Source of the DNA: Bacteroidia bacterium
GTDB lineage: Bacteria; Bacteroidota; Bacteroidia; Bacteroidales; Azobacteroidaceae
DNA: 7,893 nucleotides
Assembly (NCBI GenBank): GCA_025996835.1
Contig: BNTU01000134.1
Span: forward strand, 1 to 7,893
Reading direction: 5' to 3'
Under the pieces are notes generated by a model. That model did not search any database. It saw only the letters and a program-made list of their open reading frames with translations, and was not told the origin of the DNA. Shown piece after piece: positions 6,539 to 7,893 of the stretch. Numbering within the stretch: the stretch's first letter is position 1; each line of letters begins with the position of its first letter. The position numbers and the translations under genes were made by a program.

Positions 6539-7893
6539 TTATTTTTGAGTGCTCGGATAAACTTTAAATCGGAAACTTCCATCTTTAACCGCTTCAAAAG
6601 GTCCCGGCAACGGGTGAGCACTACGCGAAGCCCCAAAATAATCGCTGTCAATCGTGATAGGTGTTCCGTCCGGTTGTTCATACGCTTGTTTCGGAAGTTT
6701 AGCCACACCCAGTCGCGCCGTTGTTACCTGTTCTGTTGCAAGTTGCTCTATTCCCTGTAACGAAAAAGACACATACACTTCATCCCCCTTGTCCTCAATT
6801 TTAAAATCCGGGTTAAAACCGGAGTTAACAACATGGTTTACCTCGCCTTCAAAAGGTGCTGCGGAGTTGTAATACACATTCCCGTCTCCAAATATCGGAT
6901 AGCCGGTTTTACCGTAAGCACTCAGTCCGTAAACGGTTTTTTCATTCGGAGCTACCGGCAGAAACAGGTTGTTGTAGAAGCGGTCATCACCATTCAGGAT
7001 GATGGAAAGTCCGGCAACATCCGTCTGATGAGGCACATGATAAGGCGTATAACGCGATTTTTCCTGCGTTACATGGAAGCAGCCTGCAAAAAGATTGTGC
7101 ACATAAGCACCTCCCTGCGACCAATCCAATATATTGACGCGAGAACCGAAGATATTGTTATCCACTAAGAAAGGTCCATGGTCTACTTCAACAAGTATAT
7201 CATCTTGGTCGTTGTCGTAAATCAGGTTACGGGATACGCGCGTACCTTGGGTCATCCAATCGAGCCAGATACCTCTACCTGTGTTATGAATACGGTTATT
7301 ACATATTCGCGTGTCAATAGGAGCATGAAACTTGATGCCCGCTATTTCAGCACCACCAAATTGCCGTTTTGTCCAGATGTCATGGATATAATTGTTTTCT
7401 ATAAGGCTGAACGCAGCACCCATACTGCCGCAAATGCCTGTTTGTTCGCAAGCGAAAATCTCATTGTTGCGTACAATGTGTGAGCCTATTTGCTCCTTGT
7501 TCCAGCCATTGCGCAGAGTGCGGAAAGTCACTTCGATATAGTGCAGAGAACCGTCAATGCTCATATCGTTCAACCACACATTATGACCTGTTGCCCGTTC
7601 TTTTCCCAGCGTGATGCCGGAACATTTGGCATTGCTGATTACATTGTTCTCAATAATCCAACCCTTGTTCCAATGCGTGGCAATCATGCCGATTTGTTCG
7701 GCAGTAGGCGCTGCCCATTGCGTAGCCGCCTGACTGATGTGAAATCCTCTAATAGTCAGGTAGTTGACGCCCTGTTTTTCGGGATAAAAACACGTTCTGC
7801 GGACACTGATTTCCACCTGTTCCTTATTGGGATTAAACTTGTGGAAATTTGCCCAGATAGTGGTCTGTTGGTCGTCACTTTCGCAGTACCATG
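6539..7893 (-). CDS. Right-handed parallel beta-helix protein, 5'-truncated by window edge
   Basis: The frame stays open to the window end, giving at least 450 residues; a GTG at 7816 is an internal valine and not the start, since the upstream codons read naturally (WYCESDD..., ending FNPNKEQ). Asn-rich coil motifs recur: IENNVI (80), IVRNNEI (139), LIENNYI (163), ICNNRIH (196), VSRNLIYDN (219), LVDNNIF (242), AYVHNLF (262) and RFYNNLF (304), counted from the first complete codon. Several are spaced 20-24 residues, one turn of a pectate-lyase-like beta-helix. A C-terminal segment with DSDYFGASRSAHPLPGPFE (416-434) probably forms a separate beta cap. Such proteins are polysaccharide lyases, glycosidases (for example GH141-type) or carbohydrate-binding proteins; no catalytic set can be named with confidence. 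The signal peptide and N-terminal domain lie outside the window. It is the first visible gene of the minus-strand run. Confidence 0.85.
   Translation of the reverse strand, partial: WYCESDDQQTTIWANFHKFNPNKEQVEISVRRTCFYPEKQGVNYLTIRGFHISQAATQWAAPTAEQIGMIATHWNKGWIIENNVISNAKCSGITLGKERATGHNVWLNDMSIDGSLHYIEVTFRTLRNGWNKEQIGSHIVRNNEIFACEQTGICGSMGAAFSLIENNYIHDIWTKRQFGGAEIAGIKFHAPIDTRICNNRIHNTGRGIWLDWMTQGTRVSRNLIYDNDQDDILVEVDHGPFLVDNNIFGSRVNILDWSQGGAYVHNLFAGCFHVTQEKSRYTPYHVPHQTDVAGLSIILNGDDRFYNNLFLPVAPNEKTVYGLSAYGKTGYPIFGDGNVYYNSAAPFEGEVNHVVNSGFNPDFKIEDKGDEVYVSFSLQGIEQLATEQVTTARLGVAKLPKQAYEQPDGTPITIDSDYFGASRSAHPLPGPFEAVKDGSFRFKVYPSTQK

Larger units (their letters stand above)
993..7893 (-). other. Putative operon: carbohydrate genes plus methanol/corrinoid module
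   Basis: Six genes on one strand with gaps of 19, 21, 44, 258 and about 14 bp. I found no Bacteroides-type TAnnTTTG promoter element in the 44-bp or 258-bp gaps on the minus strand, although degenerate promoters would be missed. The first visible gene extends past the window, so the true 5' end is unknown. The repeat-rich 258-bp gap is the only place where the run could be split into two transcripts. Confidence 0.55.

Noticed and set aside
7814..7816. GTG as the start of the beta-helix gene
   Set aside because: The same frame continues without a stop to the window end and reads as normal protein upstream, so this is an internal Val and the gene is truncated by the window.

Overview
The window looks like a chromosomal segment of a Bacteroidota bacterium, most likely Bacteroidales. 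The reasons are short A/T-rich leaders without clear Shine-Dalgarno sequences, exported proteins with MKK/MKN-type signal peptides, a lipoprotein glycosidase, and a gene resembling the DUF6263 family. This assignment rests on gene style and family content; no marker gene is present. No tRNA, rRNA, insertion sequence, integrase or CRISPR array was seen.

Layout: one plus-strand gene (43-912, exported DUF6263-like protein) converges on a run of six minus-strand genes that fills the rest of the window. In transcription order (right to left) these are a right-handed beta-helix protein cut by the window edge (6539 to beyond 7893), a lipoprotein glycosidase of the GH-A (GH5-like) type (5458-6519), a secreted beta-propeller-like protein (4087-5436), a methanol:corrinoid methyltransferase MtaB (2666-4042), its corrinoid protein MtaC (1739-2407), and a stand-alone methionine-synthase-type activation domain protein (993-1724). 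Gaps are 19, 21, 44, 258 and about 14 bp, so co-transcription is plausible, with the 258 bp mtaB-mtaC gap the only real interruption.

That gap is packed with repeats: a CAATCAA-type simple repeat in the presumed mtaC 5' leader, a 19-bp perfect inverted repeat enclosing 9-nt periodic arms, and direct copies of the same arm running up to 1 nt from the mtaB stop codon.

Working model (inference): three exported proteins attack a plant- or algal-type polysaccharide, and methanol released from its methyl groups is captured by MtaB/MtaC. The activation protein keeps the corrinoid in the Co(I)/methyl cycle. MtaB has the zinc ligands expected of a methanol methyltransferase (E164, C220, C266) and MtaC has the cobalt-ligand motif D113-x-H115-x-x-G118. 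No MtaA-type second methyltransferase and no RACE/RamA ferredoxin-type reactivase is visible, so the methyl acceptor is unknown. The unusual point is the coupling of a cobalamin methyl-harvesting module, familiar from methanogens and acetogens, to a Bacteroidota carbohydrate-degradation gene run.
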